A DNA stretch of 64,000 bases from Chelatococcus sp. (GTDB taxonomy: Bacteria > Pseudomonadota > Alphaproteobacteria > Rhizobiales > Beijerinckiaceae), in NCBI GenBank assembly GCA_003248805.1, contig QFQY01000011.1:1-64000 (forward strand), in the 5' to 3' direction. This document shows positions 1 through 7,766 of the stretch, one piece after another. Position numbers and translations under genes: made by a program. The notes beneath the pieces are model-generated. The model was not told the DNA's origin and made no database searches. It saw only the letters and a list, made by a program, of their open reading frames with translations. Each line of letters begins with the position of its first letter. Within the stretch, counting starts at the first letter, position 1.

Positions 1-120
1 CCGCGAACACCGCATCCCGCCCGGCCGCACGATGCCTCGCGAAGCCCCCTCGGTCGGGCAGGACCCGAGGAGAATAGGCTCAGGCGCGGATGGCGGGGAC
101 AAGTGGAGCGCGTGTCCCCG

Positions 121-861
121 TCACTCCGCGAAGGGATCCACGATCATCTCGACCCGCTCGCCGGCGAAGACGCTGGTGACGAGGTGGATCGGCGTCAGGT
201 CCGGCAGGGCGTCGACGGCGGTCGAGACCATGACGGGGGCGCCGGGCGCGATCTCGAGCAACGCCGCCTCGGCGTCGTCCGCGAGGCGCGCGCTCAGCCG
301 CGTCGAGCGGCGGACGTAGTCCGCGATGCAGAAGCTCTTCAGGGCCGCGCTCATCGAGGCGCCCGCTTCGCGAAAGGCATCGTCGAAAGCGGGAAAACGC
401 TCGGCCGAGAGCCAATGGGTGCCGGTGCCCATCGGCGTACCGTCGGCCAGGCTCAGGCCCTGCACGCGCCAGAGCGCCGAGCCCGGCGGGAGGCCCAACT
501 GCATACAGGCGCCGTCCTCGTCCTCGACGATCGTCGCCGACAGCATCCGGCTCGAGCCCACGATGCCGACGCGGCTGAAATTCGCGCGCATGCTGACGCG
601 CTTGCCCAGCGGGTAGGGCACGCGGCGCGCGGCGACCTGCGTGCCGCGTCCCCGCGAGACCGTGACCAGCCCCTGCTCGGCGAGATGGCGGAAGGCCTGA
701 CGCACCGTGTGACGATGCACGCCGAACCGCTCTGCCAGCGCGATGGCCGCCGGAAGCGTGTCTCCGGCCACGTAGTCGCCGCGGCCGATCGCCTCGGCGA
801 GGCTGTCGGCGATGCGTTGCCAGGCGGTGCCGCCATCGCTCTCCGCATGCGTGGCCGTCAT
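121..861 (-). CDS. phnF: PhnF, GntR/UTRA-family regulator of the phn operon
   Basis: A 246-residue DNA-binding protein with an N-terminal winged helix-turn-helix (LAERFGVHRHTVRQAFRHL) followed by a UTRA ligand-binding domain, the architecture of PhnF and HutC-type GntR regulators. It is transcribed divergently from phnGHIJKLM, which is the usual place for the phosphonate regulator PhnF, so it probably represses the operon in response to phosphate or phosphonate status. I chose the ATG at 861 over an in-frame TTG at 876; neither has a clear Shine-Dalgarno sequence. The 81-bp divergent control region contains GTCTAG half-sites that are good candidates for its operator. Family assignment is firm; the effector is not visible. 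Confidence 0.88.
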   Translation of the reverse strand: MTATHAESDGGTAWQRIADSLAEAIGRGDYVAGDTLPAAIALAERFGVHRHTVRQAFRHLAEQGLVTVSRGRGTQVAARRVPYPLGKRVSMRANFSRVGIVGSSRMLSATIVEDEDGACMQLGLPPGSALWRVQGLSLADGTPMGTGTHWLSAERFPAFDDAFREAGASMSAALKSFCIADYVRRSTRLSARLADDAEAALLEIAPGAPVMVSTAVDALPDLTPIHLVTSVFAGERVEMIVDPFAE

Positions 862-901
862 GGAAATGTCGCGCAAAATGTCGAGACCTTATCCCGTGAT
901 G

Positions 902-921
902 GGTCTAGGTTAGTCTAGACA
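902..921. promoter_or_regulatory. Candidate PhnF operator between phnF and phnG
   Basis: Two GTCTAG half-sites start at 903 and 913, exactly 10 bp apart and so on one helix face. The second is the perfect 8-bp palindrome GTCTAGAC at 913-920. They lie in the short divergent phnF-phnG region, where an autoregulating GntR protein would bind. No -35/-10 pair is convincing. Confidence 0.5.
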
Positions 922-942
922 TTAGGGATTGGCCAGACGGAT

Positions 943-1383
943 ATGAGCAGCGGCAGGCAGACGGCGAGACAGGGCTGGATGGCGGTGTTGGCGCGGGCGT
1001 CGCGCGGCGAGGTCGAGGCGCTGGCGGGCGAGGACCTGCCGGCCCACGAGATTCTCAAGGCTCCGGAAACCGGGACCGTCATGGTGGAGGGGCGGGCCGG
1101 CGGTGCCGGCCGGCGCTTCAATCTGGGCGAGGCCACGGTGACGCGCTGCGTCGTCAGGCTCGGCGACGGGACGATGGGCTTCTCCTACGCGCTCGGCCGC
1201 GATGGCCGCAAGGCGCGCCTGGCCGCCATTCTCGACGCGCGCCTTCAGGGCGAGGCGCCCGGCGGCGTGCTGCACCGCGCCGTGTCCGCGCTTCGCGCCT
1301 CGCAGGCGGCGGCGCGGGAGACGGCCGGGCGCAAGGCCGCGGCGACGAAGGTCGATTTCTTCACGCTGGTGCGGGGAGCCTGA
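943..1383 (+). CDS. phnG: PhnG, C-P lyase core complex subunit
   Basis: A 146-residue PhnG, a subunit of the PhnGHIJ carbon-phosphorus lyase core that, with PhnI, couples methylphosphonate to the C1' of ATP with release of adenine. The length is close to E. coli PhnG (about 150 residues), and the motif ILKAPETGTVMVEGRAGG is typical of the family. It is the first gene of a tightly packed operon, with phnH starting 2 bp after its stop. Cytoplasmic. Confidence 0.95.
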   Translation: MSSGRQTARQGWMAVLARASRGEVEALAGEDLPAHEILKAPETGTVMVEGRAGGAGRRFNLGEATVTRCVVRLGDGTMGFSYALGRDGRKARLAAILDARLQGEAPGGVLHRAVSALRASQAAARETAGRKAAATKVDFFTLVRGA

Positions 1384-1385
1384 CG

Positions 1386-1982
1386 ATGACGGGCATGATG
1401 ACGGCCGGCTTTTCCGATCCGGTTCACCAGTCGCAGGCCGCTTTTCGCGGCCTGCTCTCGGCCCTCTCCGAGCCGGGCACGATCCGGACCTTGTCGGAGG
1501 CGGTCGCGCCGCCGCAGGGCCTGTGCACGGCGGCGGCAACCGCACTGCTCACGCTCGCCGATTACGAGACGCCGATCTGGCTGCCGGAACGCCTGCGCGA
1601 TGGCGAGGCGGGCGCCTGGTTGCGCTTCCATTGCGGCGCGACGCTGGTCTCCGAGCCGGCCGAGGCGGTCTTCGCGGTGCTCGCCGCCGAGGCGGGCGAG
1701 CCGGCGCTGGCGTCCTTCGCGGCCGGGACCGACCTGTTTCCCGACCGCTCGGCGACCGTGATCGTGCAGTGCTCCGCGCTCGAAGGGGGCGAGCCTGTCC
1801 GGCTCTCCGGCCCGGGCATCGCGACGGAGCGCGGGATCGCGCCCGCCGGCCTGCGGCCCGGCTTCTGGCGGGAGTTCGCCGCCAATGCCGAACTCTACCC
1901 GCTCGGCATCGACATCGTGCTCGCCTGCGGCGACGCGGTGATCGGCCTGCCGCGCTCGACGCAAGTGACGGAGGCGCGCTGA
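1386..1982 (+). CDS. phnH: PhnH, C-P lyase core complex subunit
   Basis: A 198-residue PhnH, a PLP-transferase-fold-like structural subunit of the C-P lyase core without known catalysis of its own. The start FSDPVHQSQAAFRGLLSALSEPG and the normal family length support the call. Its TGA overlaps the ATG of phnI (1982), giving translational coupling inside the operon. Confidence 0.95.
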   Translation: MTGMMTAGFSDPVHQSQAAFRGLLSALSEPGTIRTLSEAVAPPQGLCTAAATALLTLADYETPIWLPERLRDGEAGAWLRFHCGATLVSEPAEAVFAVLAAEAGEPALASFAAGTDLFPDRSATVIVQCSALEGGEPVRLSGPGIATERGIAPAGLRPGFWREFAANAELYPLGIDIVLACGDAVIGLPRSTQVTEAR

Positions 1983-3175
1983 TGTATGTCGCGGTCAAGG
2001 GCGGCGAGGCCGCGATCCTCGCCACGCATGAACTGGTCGCGGAAGCGCGCCGGGGCGACACGGCCGTGCCGGAGCTCAGCGTCGCGCAGATCCGCGAGCA
2101 GCAGGGGCTCGCCTGCGCGCGGGTGATGAACGAGGGCTCGCTCTACGATGCCGATCTCGCGGCGCTCGCCCTGAAGCAGGCGCAGGGCGACGTGATCGAG
2201 GCGGCCTTCCTGATGCGGGCCTACCGCACGACGCTGCCGCGCTTCGGCTCGTCGGAACCGGTCGACACCGCCGCGATGGCGATCCGCCGGCGCGTCTCCG
2301 CGACCTACAAGGACCTGCCCGGCGGGCAGGTGCTCGGGCCGACCTACGACTATACGCACCGGCTGTTCGATTTCGCGCTGATGGAGGAGGGGCAGTCCGA
2401 CGTCATGGTCGGGCTTGACCCGACCATCTCGGGACGAGAAGGCGAGCCTCAAGCCGGCAGAGATGCTCGGGACAAGCCCGAGCATGACGCTCGCCATGCT
2501 CCCCTCGATGCCCGCATGCCGCGCGTGCCCGATATTCTCGGCGCCGAGGGGCTGATGGAGCCGGAGGAGGCGCCGGAGGGCGATCCGCGCCCCTTCGACC
2601 TGACGCGCGAGTCGGTCTCGTTCCCGGCCGGTCGCGATGTGCGCCTCCAGGCCATGGCGCGCGGCGACGAGGGGTTCCTGCTGGGGCTGGGCTACTCCGT
2701 GCAGCGCGGCTTCGGTGGCAACCACCCGTTCGTCGGCGAGATCCGGGTCGGCGAGGTCGCGGTGGAGTTCGTGCCGGAGGAACTCGGCTTCGCGGTCGAT
2801 CTCGGGGAGATCACCGTGACCGAGTGCCAGATGGTCAACCAGTTCCAGGGCTCGAAGGAGGTGCCGCCGCAGTTCACGCGCGGCTATGGCCTCGCCTTCG
2901 GCCATGCCGAGCGCAAGGCGATGTCGATGTCGCTGGTCGACCGGGCGCTCAAGGCGCGCGAGTTCGGCGAGGCGGCGGAGTATCCGGCGCAGCAGGAAGA
3001 GTTCGTGCTCTACCACAGCGACAACGTCGAGGCCGCCGGCTTCGTCGAGCATCTGAAACTGCCGCACTATGTCGATTTCCAGGGCGAGCTCGAACTGATC
3101 CGCCGCATCCGGCGCGAACGCGAGGAGCGGCTGGCGCGGGATGCGGACGACACCCTGCCGGAGGCCGCGGAATGA
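1982..3175 (+). CDS. phnI: PhnI, C-P lyase nucleosidase subunit carrying a repeat-derived insertion
   Basis: PhnI, 397 residues, acts with PhnG/H/L in forming ribose-1-phosphonate 5-triphosphate from ATP and phosphonate. Conserved blocks include LGPTYDYTHRLFDFALMEEGQ and PRVPDILGAEGLMEP. Between these blocks residues about 141-169 (bases 2402-2489) are encoded by a copy of a palindromic repeat that is otherwise intergenic here (for example 55830-55908). This explains why the protein is some 40 residues longer than E. coli PhnI (about 354). The frame stays open across the element and both flanks align to the family, so this looks like a functional in-frame insertion, not a broken gene. The ATG at 1982 overlaps the phnH stop, and the stop overlaps phnJ by 4 bp. 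Confidence 0.95.
   Translation: MYVAVKGGEAAILATHELVAEARRGDTAVPELSVAQIREQQGLACARVMNEGSLYDADLAALALKQAQGDVIEAAFLMRAYRTTLPRFGSSEPVDTAAMAIRRRVSATYKDLPGGQVLGPTYDYTHRLFDFALMEEGQSDVMVGLDPTISGREGEPQAGRDARDKPEHDARHAPLDARMPRVPDILGAEGLMEPEEAPEGDPRPFDLTRESVSFPAGRDVRLQAMARGDEGFLLGLGYSVQRGFGGNHPFVGEIRVGEVAVEFVPEELGFAVDLGEITVTECQMVNQFQGSKEVPPQFTRGYGLAFGHAERKAMSMSLVDRALKAREFGEAAEYPAQQEEFVLYHSDNVEAAGFVEHLKLPHYVDFQGELELIRRIRREREERLARDADDTLPEAAE
2402..2489. repeat. Family A palindromic repeat inside phnI
   Basis: An 88-bp element made of two inverted repeats: one pairs ATGGTCGGG with CCCGACCAT, the other pairs ATGCTCGGG with CCCGAGCAT. It matches the layout of the intergenic copy at 55830-55908. Here it lies wholly inside the phnI reading frame and is translated. 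Confidence 0.9.
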
Positions 3176-4242
3176 CGATCCATCAGACACTCCCGGCCGG
3201 GGATGCCGCGCCGGCCTACAACTACGCCTATCTCGACGAGCAGACGAAGCGGATGATCCGCCGCGCCTTGCTGAAGGCGGTCGCGATCCCCGGCTATCAG
3301 GTGCCGTTCGGCTCGCGCGAGATGCCGCTGGCGCGCGGCTGGGGAACTGGCGGCATCCAGATCACGGCGGCGATCATCGGCCTCGCCGACACGCTGAAGG
3401 TGATCGACCAGGGCGCCGACGACACCACCAACGCCGTCTCGATCCGCCGCTTCTTCGAGCGCACCGCCGATGCCCGCACCACCGAGGCCACGGAGCAGGC
3501 GACGATCATCCAGACGCGCCACCGCATCCCCGAGGCACCGCTGCAGGCGGGCCAGATCATGGTCTACCAGGTGCCGACGCCCGAGCCGCTGCGGCGGCTG
3601 GAGCCGCGCGAGCTGGAAACCCGCAAGATGCACGCCTGGGCCGAATACGGGCTGATGCAGGTGAAGCTCTACGAGGACATTGCCCGTTATGGCGAGGTCA
3701 CCAAGACCTACGACTATCCCGTGATGGTCAACGGGCGCCATGTGATGGCGCCCTCGCCGATCCCGAAATTCGACAACCCGAAGATGCACATGTCGCCGGC
3801 GCTGCAGCTCTTCGGCGCGGGCCGCGAGAAGCGGATCTATGCGGTGCCGCCCTTCACCAGCGTCCGGAGCCTCGATTTCGAGGATCACCCGTTCCGCATC
3901 CAGAGCTGGAAGGAGCCCTGCGGATTGTGCGGAGCGGCCGACAGCTATCTCGACGAGGTGGTGATCGACGATGCGGGCGGGCGCATGTTCGTCTGCTCCG
4001 ACAGCCATCATTGCGAGACCCGTCGCGCGCAGGGCCATCGCGGCGCGATGCTGGCCGTCGCGGCGGCCAGCGGGCTGGTCCAATCCACCAACCCTCATCC
4101 TGAGGAGCCGCGAAGCGGCGTCTCGAAGGATGATCCAGCAGGTTCCGGAGACGCGACGAACATCCTTCGAGACGCGCCTGGCGGCGCTCCTCAGGATGAG
4201 GGCTCGCTTCAGGGCTCTGCCGCGAAGGAGGCCCGTCCATGA
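3172..4242 (+). CDS. phnJ: PhnJ, radical SAM C-P lyase with a repeat-encoded C-terminal tail
   Basis: The catalytic radical-SAM enzyme that cleaves the C-P bond of ribose-1-phosphonate 5-phosphate to give a cyclic ribose phosphate and, from methylphosphonate, methane. Cysteines at 250, 253, 275 and 281 reproduce the spacing of E. coli PhnJ (three [4Fe-4S] ligands plus the catalytic Cys). The 356-residue protein is longer than E. coli PhnJ (about 281) because residues from about 307 onward are encoded by a family C palindromic repeat (4092-4202), and the frame then runs on to the stop at the phnK start. The tail is low-complexity, Pro/Asp/Gly-rich and unlikely to be catalytic. Start and stop each overlap the neighbouring gene by 4 bp. 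Confidence 0.96.
   Translation: MTIHQTLPAGDAAPAYNYAYLDEQTKRMIRRALLKAVAIPGYQVPFGSREMPLARGWGTGGIQITAAIIGLADTLKVIDQGADDTTNAVSIRRFFERTADARTTEATEQATIIQTRHRIPEAPLQAGQIMVYQVPTPEPLRRLEPRELETRKMHAWAEYGLMQVKLYEDIARYGEVTKTYDYPVMVNGRHVMAPSPIPKFDNPKMHMSPALQLFGAGREKRIYAVPPFTSVRSLDFEDHPFRIQSWKEPCGLCGAADSYLDEVVIDDAGGRMFVCSDSHHCETRRAQGHRGAMLAVAAASGLVQSTNPHPEEPRSGVSKDDPAGSGDATNILRDAPGGAPQDEGSLQGSAAKEARP
4092..4202. repeat. Family C palindromic repeat in the 3' end of phnJ
   Basis: An inverted repeat of about 110 bp: CCCTCATCCTGAGGAGC at the left end and its near reverse complement GCTCCTCAGGATGAGGG at the right, with inner arms around CGTCTCGAAGGATG and CATCCTTCGAGACG. It is fully translated as the PhnJ C-terminus. 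A half copy lies at 30763-30808. Confidence 0.9.
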
Positions 4243-5045
4243 CCGTCCACGCCACCTTCCCCGAGACCGACCTCGAACCCGCGCCGCTTCTTTCCGTTTC
4301 CGGCGTCGGCCGGTTCTATGGCGAGCGCATCGGCTGCGCCGACGTCTCCTTCGATCTTTGGCCCGGCGAGGTGCTCGGCATCGTCGGCGAGTCCGGCTCT
4401 GGAAAATCGACGCTGCTGCGCTGCCTCGCCGGCATCGACCGGCCCGATCATGGCGAGGTGCTGTTTCGCGGCGGGCCTGTGCCGCTCGACATCTACTCCG
4501 TCTCGGAGCAGGAGCGGCGGCGCCTGATGCGCACCGCCTGGGGCATCGTCCATCAGAACCCGCGCGACGGCTTGCGCATGGACGTCACCGCCGGCGGCAA
4601 TGTCGGCGAGCGGCTGATGGATCGCGGCGACCGGCACTATGGACGCATCCGCGAGGCTGCGCTCGACTGGCTGCAGCGTGTCGAGATCGCTCCCGCCCGG
4701 ATCGACGACCGGCCGCGCCAATTCTCGGGCGGCATGCAGCAGCGGCTGCAGATCGCGCGGGTGCTCGTCAGCGAGCCCAGGCTCGTCTTCATGGACGAGC
4801 CGACCGGCGGGCTCGACGTCTCGGTGCAGGCGCGCCTGCTCGACCTGCTGCGCGTGCTGGTGCGCGATCTCGGGCTCGCCGCCATCATCGTGACGCACGA
4901 CCTCGCGGTGGCGCGCCTGCTGACCGACCGGCTGATGGTGATGAAGGACGGGCGCGTCGTCGAGCAGGGCCTGACCGACCAGGTGCTGGACGATCCCCAC
5001 CACCCCTATACGCAGCTGCTCACCTCGGCGGTGCTGAATGTGTGA
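4239..5045 (+). CDS. phnK: PhnK, ABC-type ATPase of the C-P lyase complex
   Basis: A 268-residue ABC ATPase with Walker A GESGSGKS at residues 50-57, signature FSGGMQQRLQIAR and Walker B LVFMDEPTGGLD. PhnK binds the PhnGHIJ core as a dimer and is not a transporter subunit. The ATG overlaps the phnJ stop. It is followed by a 162-bp gap holding a family A repeat before phnL, the only sizeable gap inside the operon. Confidence 0.93.
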   Translation: MTVHATFPETDLEPAPLLSVSGVGRFYGERIGCADVSFDLWPGEVLGIVGESGSGKSTLLRCLAGIDRPDHGEVLFRGGPVPLDIYSVSEQERRRLMRTAWGIVHQNPRDGLRMDVTAGGNVGERLMDRGDRHYGRIREAALDWLQRVEIAPARIDDRPRQFSGGMQQRLQIARVLVSEPRLVFMDEPTGGLDVSVQARLLDLLRVLVRDLGLAAIIVTHDLAVARLLTDRLMVMKDGRVVEQGLTDQVLDDPHHPYTQLLTSAVLNV

Positions 5046-5056
5046 GGAATGCGGCG

Positions 5057-5154
5057 CGTCATTCTCGGGCGAAGCGCAGCGCAGACCCAAGAATCTCATG
5101 CAGGAAGGGGCGCCCTTCTTTCCTCAGATGCTCGGGCCAGGCCCGAGCATGACG
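5057..5154. repeat. Family A palindromic repeat between phnK and phnL
   Basis: Begins GTCATTCTCGGGCG and ends CCCGAGCATGAC, with a GATGCTCGGG/CCCGAGCAT stem at the right end. It sits inside the phn operon between two co-oriented genes and could form an mRNA hairpin that separates phnG-K from phnL-M expression. Confidence 0.85.
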
Positions 5155-5207
5155 CACCCTTCATCCGTCACATCGGCGTCACCGCGAATCGGCAAGGCAC
5201 TGACCCC

Positions 5208-5906
5208 ATGACCACGATGCTTCAGGTCGAGAACGTCGCGAAGACCTTCACCCTGCACAACCAGGGCGGGGCGAGCCTGCCCGTCTTCGACGATGTCAAC
5301 TTTTCCGTCGCGGCCGGCGAGGCGCTGGTGCTCGCGGGCGCTTCCGGCGCCGGCAAGTCGAGCCTGCTGCGCATTCTCTACGGCAACTACAGGCCGAGCT
5401 CGGGCGCGATCCGCATCACCCATGGCGGCCGTCCCATCGACATCGTCGCCGCCGTGCCGCGCACCGTGCTGGAGATCCGCCGGCAGACGCTCGGCTTCGT
5501 CTCGCAGTTCCTGCGCGTGATCCCGCGCGTCTCGGCGCTCGACATCGTGCGCGACCCGCTGTTGGCGCGCGGGGTCGGCGCCGAGGCCGCGACGGAACGA
5601 GCGGGCGCCATGCTGGCGAGGCTCAACCTGCCGGAGCGGCTCTGGCACCTCGCCCCCGCGACCTTCTCCGGCGGCGAGCAGCAGCGCATCAACATCGCCC
5701 GTTCCTTCGTCGATCCCTCGCCGGTGATGCTGATCGACGAGCCGACCGCCTCGCTCGACGCCGGCAACCGGGCCGTCGTGGTGGACCTCATCCGCGAGGC
5801 GCGCGAGAAGGGCTCCGCCATCGTCGGCATCTTCCATGACGAGGCGGTCCGCGAGGCCGTCGCCACCCGCTATCTCGACATCACCGCATTCCGGAAGGCC
5901 GCCTGA
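5208..5906 (+). CDS. phnL: PhnL, ABC-type ATPase of the C-P lyase pathway
   Basis: A 232-residue ABC ATPase, Walker A GASGAGKS at residues 44-51, signature FSGGEQQRINIARSF, Walker B VMLIDEPTASLD. PhnL is needed with PhnGHI for ribosylation of the phosphonate. I placed the start at the ATG at 5208; the open frame upstream is only translated repeat sequence. The stop overlaps the phnM ATG by 1 bp. Confidence 0.94.
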   Translation: MTTMLQVENVAKTFTLHNQGGASLPVFDDVNFSVAAGEALVLAGASGAGKSSLLRILYGNYRPSSGAIRITHGGRPIDIVAAVPRTVLEIRRQTLGFVSQFLRVIPRVSALDIVRDPLLARGVGAEAATERAGAMLARLNLPERLWHLAPATFSGGEQQRINIARSFVDPSPVMLIDEPTASLDAGNRAVVVDLIREAREKGSAIVGIFHDEAVREAVATRYLDITAFRKAA

Positions 5907-7045
5907 TGCAGACCGTTCTCACCAACGCCAAGCTCGTGCTCGAGAACGAGGTCGTCACCGGCACGATCGCCTTCGACGGGAGCGGGATCACGTCGGTCGA
6001 CCAGGGGCTTTCGGCGCTGCCGGAGGCGATCGACGCGGGCGGAGACTATGTCGCGCCGGGTCTCGTCGAGATGCACACCGACAACATGGAAAAGCACTTC
6101 ATGCCGCGGCCGAAGGTGTTCTGGCCGAACGGCCTGGCGGCGGCGCTGGTGCATGACGCGCAGATGGCGGCTTCCGGCGTGACCACGGTCTATGACGCGA
6201 TCTGCGCCGGCACGCCGTTCTCGGCCAAGGACTACCGCAAGGACATCTTCGCCGATGTGATGAAGTCCCTGGCCGAGGGGCGCCGCGAGGGCGTCTTCCG
6301 CATCGACCACCGCATCCATATGCGCTGCGAGCTGACGAGCCCGGATCTGCTCAAGGACATCGAGCCCTATCAGGACGACGAGCTGGTCCAGCTCGTCTCG
6401 CTGATGGATCACACGCCCGGCCAGCGCCAGTGGCGCAACATCGAGCACCTGCGCACCTATGCGCTGGGCAACGGCAAGACGGTGGAGGAGTTCGAGGAGG
6501 ACGTGGTGATGCGCCAGCAGGAAGGCGCGGCGAACGTCTCCCGGAACTGGTCGGCGGTGGTCGAGATCTTCGGCAGCCGCGGCATCCCGCTCGCCACCCA
6601 TGACGACACCACGGTCGAGCATGTCGAGGACGGCGTGGCGTCGGGCGCGGTGATCTCCGAATTCCCCACGACGGTCGAGGCCGCTCATGCCGCCAAGCAG
6701 CGCGGGCTCGCGACGGTCGCGGGCGCGCCGAACGTGGTGCGCGGCGGCTCGCATTCCGGCGGCGTCTCGGTGGCGGAACTGGCGGAGAAGGGCCTGCTCG
6801 ACGGGCTGTCCTCCGACTACGTCCCGGCGAGCCTGCTGCAGGCGGTCGCGAAGCTCTCGACCAGGCACGCCATCGCGCTGCCCGAGGCCATGGGCATGGT
6901 GACCTGGAAGGTCGCGGACATTCTGGGCCTGAAGGATCGCGGCCATCTGAAGCCCGGGCTCAGGGCCGATCTCGTCCGCTTCCGGCTGCTCGGCGAGACG
7001 CCCGTCGTATCGGCGGTCTGGTCCCAGGGCGAGCGCGCATTTTGA
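5906..7045 (+). CDS. phnM: PhnM, ribose-1-phosphonate 5-triphosphate diphosphatase
   Basis: A 379-residue amidohydrolase-fold enzyme that removes diphosphate from alpha-D-ribose-1-phosphonate 5-triphosphate, giving the PhnJ substrate. The family block GLVEMHTDNMEKHFMPRP carries probable metal ligands His57 and His64, and THDDTTVEH and GAPNVVRGGSHSGG are also typical of PhnM. Its TGA overlaps the TTG start of the next gene, so the two are translationally coupled. Confidence 0.95.
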   Translation: MQTVLTNAKLVLENEVVTGTIAFDGSGITSVDQGLSALPEAIDAGGDYVAPGLVEMHTDNMEKHFMPRPKVFWPNGLAAALVHDAQMAASGVTTVYDAICAGTPFSAKDYRKDIFADVMKSLAEGRREGVFRIDHRIHMRCELTSPDLLKDIEPYQDDELVQLVSLMDHTPGQRQWRNIEHLRTYALGNGKTVEEFEEDVVMRQQEGAANVSRNWSAVVEIFGSRGIPLATHDDTTVEHVEDGVASGAVISEFPTTVEAAHAAKQRGLATVAGAPNVVRGGSHSGGVSVAELAEKGLLDGLSSDYVPASLLQAVAKLSTRHAIALPEAMGMVTWKVADILGLKDRGHLKPGLRADLVRFRLLGETPVVSAVWSQGERAF

Positions 7046-7737
7046 GCGCTCCCCGCTACGCCATCTACTACGCGCCGGCGACCGATGGCCCGCTCTGGGC
7101 CTTCGGCAGCGCCGTCCTGGGCTATGACGCCGCCACCGGCGAGGACCTCGTCCCCACCGCCCCACCCGGCTGCGAGGAGCTGGACTGGCCGGCGCTGACC
7201 GCCGAGCCGCGACGCTACGGTTTCCACGCCACGCTCAAGGCGCCGTTCGAACTCGCGGCCGGCCGGACGGAGAGCCAGCTTCGCGGCTTCGCACAGCACT
7301 TCGCGGCGGCCTGCCGACCCGTCGCGCTGGCCGGGCTCGATGTCGTCGCGCTCGGCCGTTTCGTGGCGCTGACGCCGTCCGAACCCAGCCAGGGCTTGCA
7401 GAAGCTCGCCTTCGACATGGTGCAGGCCTTCGAGCCGTTCCGGGCGCCGCTGAGGGCGATGGATCTGGAACGCCGACTCAAGACCCCGCTGACGCCGGCC
7501 CAGCGCGCCTATCTCGAGGCCTTCGGCTACCCTTATGTCGGCGACGAGTTCCGGTTCCACATGACGCTGACGGGGCCGCTGCCGGCCGAGGACGTCGTGC
7601 CCGTGCGGGCGGCGCTGGCCCGGGCGCATGCGAGCGCGCTGCCGGCCGGGCGGGTCGCCATCGACCGCATCGCGGTCTTCAGCCAGGCGACGCGGGACAG
7701 CCGCTTCCGCCTGATCGACATGATTCCCCTGGGCTGA
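7042..7737 (+). CDS. DUF1045 phosphonate-operon protein, 2H phosphoesterase-like
   Basis: A 231-residue protein of the DUF1045 family found in C-P lyase operons. Two HxT motifs, His62-Ala-Thr64 (FHATLK) and His173-Met-Thr175 (FHMTLT), are the signature of the 2H phosphoesterase superfamily, whose members open cyclic phosphates. PhnJ yields a 1,2-cyclic ribose phosphate, normally opened by PhnP, and no phnP is in this window, so this protein is an attractive candidate for that step. That role is inference. It starts with TTG overlapping the phnM stop codon (7042-7045). Confidence 0.8.
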   Translation: MSAPRYAIYYAPATDGPLWAFGSAVLGYDAATGEDLVPTAPPGCEELDWPALTAEPRRYGFHATLKAPFELAAGRTESQLRGFAQHFAAACRPVALAGLDVVALGRFVALTPSEPSQGLQKLAFDMVQAFEPFRAPLRAMDLERRLKTPLTPAQRAYLEAFGYPYVGDEFRFHMTLTGPLPAEDVVPVRAALARAHASALPAGRVAIDRIAVFSQATRDSRFRLIDMIPLG

Positions 7738-7766
7738 GAGCGCCTGACTAAATCCGGAGAGGTGCG

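Noticed and set aside
1..120. Possible end of another gene before phnF
   Set aside because: Short open frames here are GC-driven, have no recognisable motif and overlap the phnF 3' end; nothing can be supported.
5049..5207. N-terminal extension of PhnL
   Set aside because: The frame upstream of 5208 is repeat-derived and PhnL homologues start near MLQVENVAKTF.
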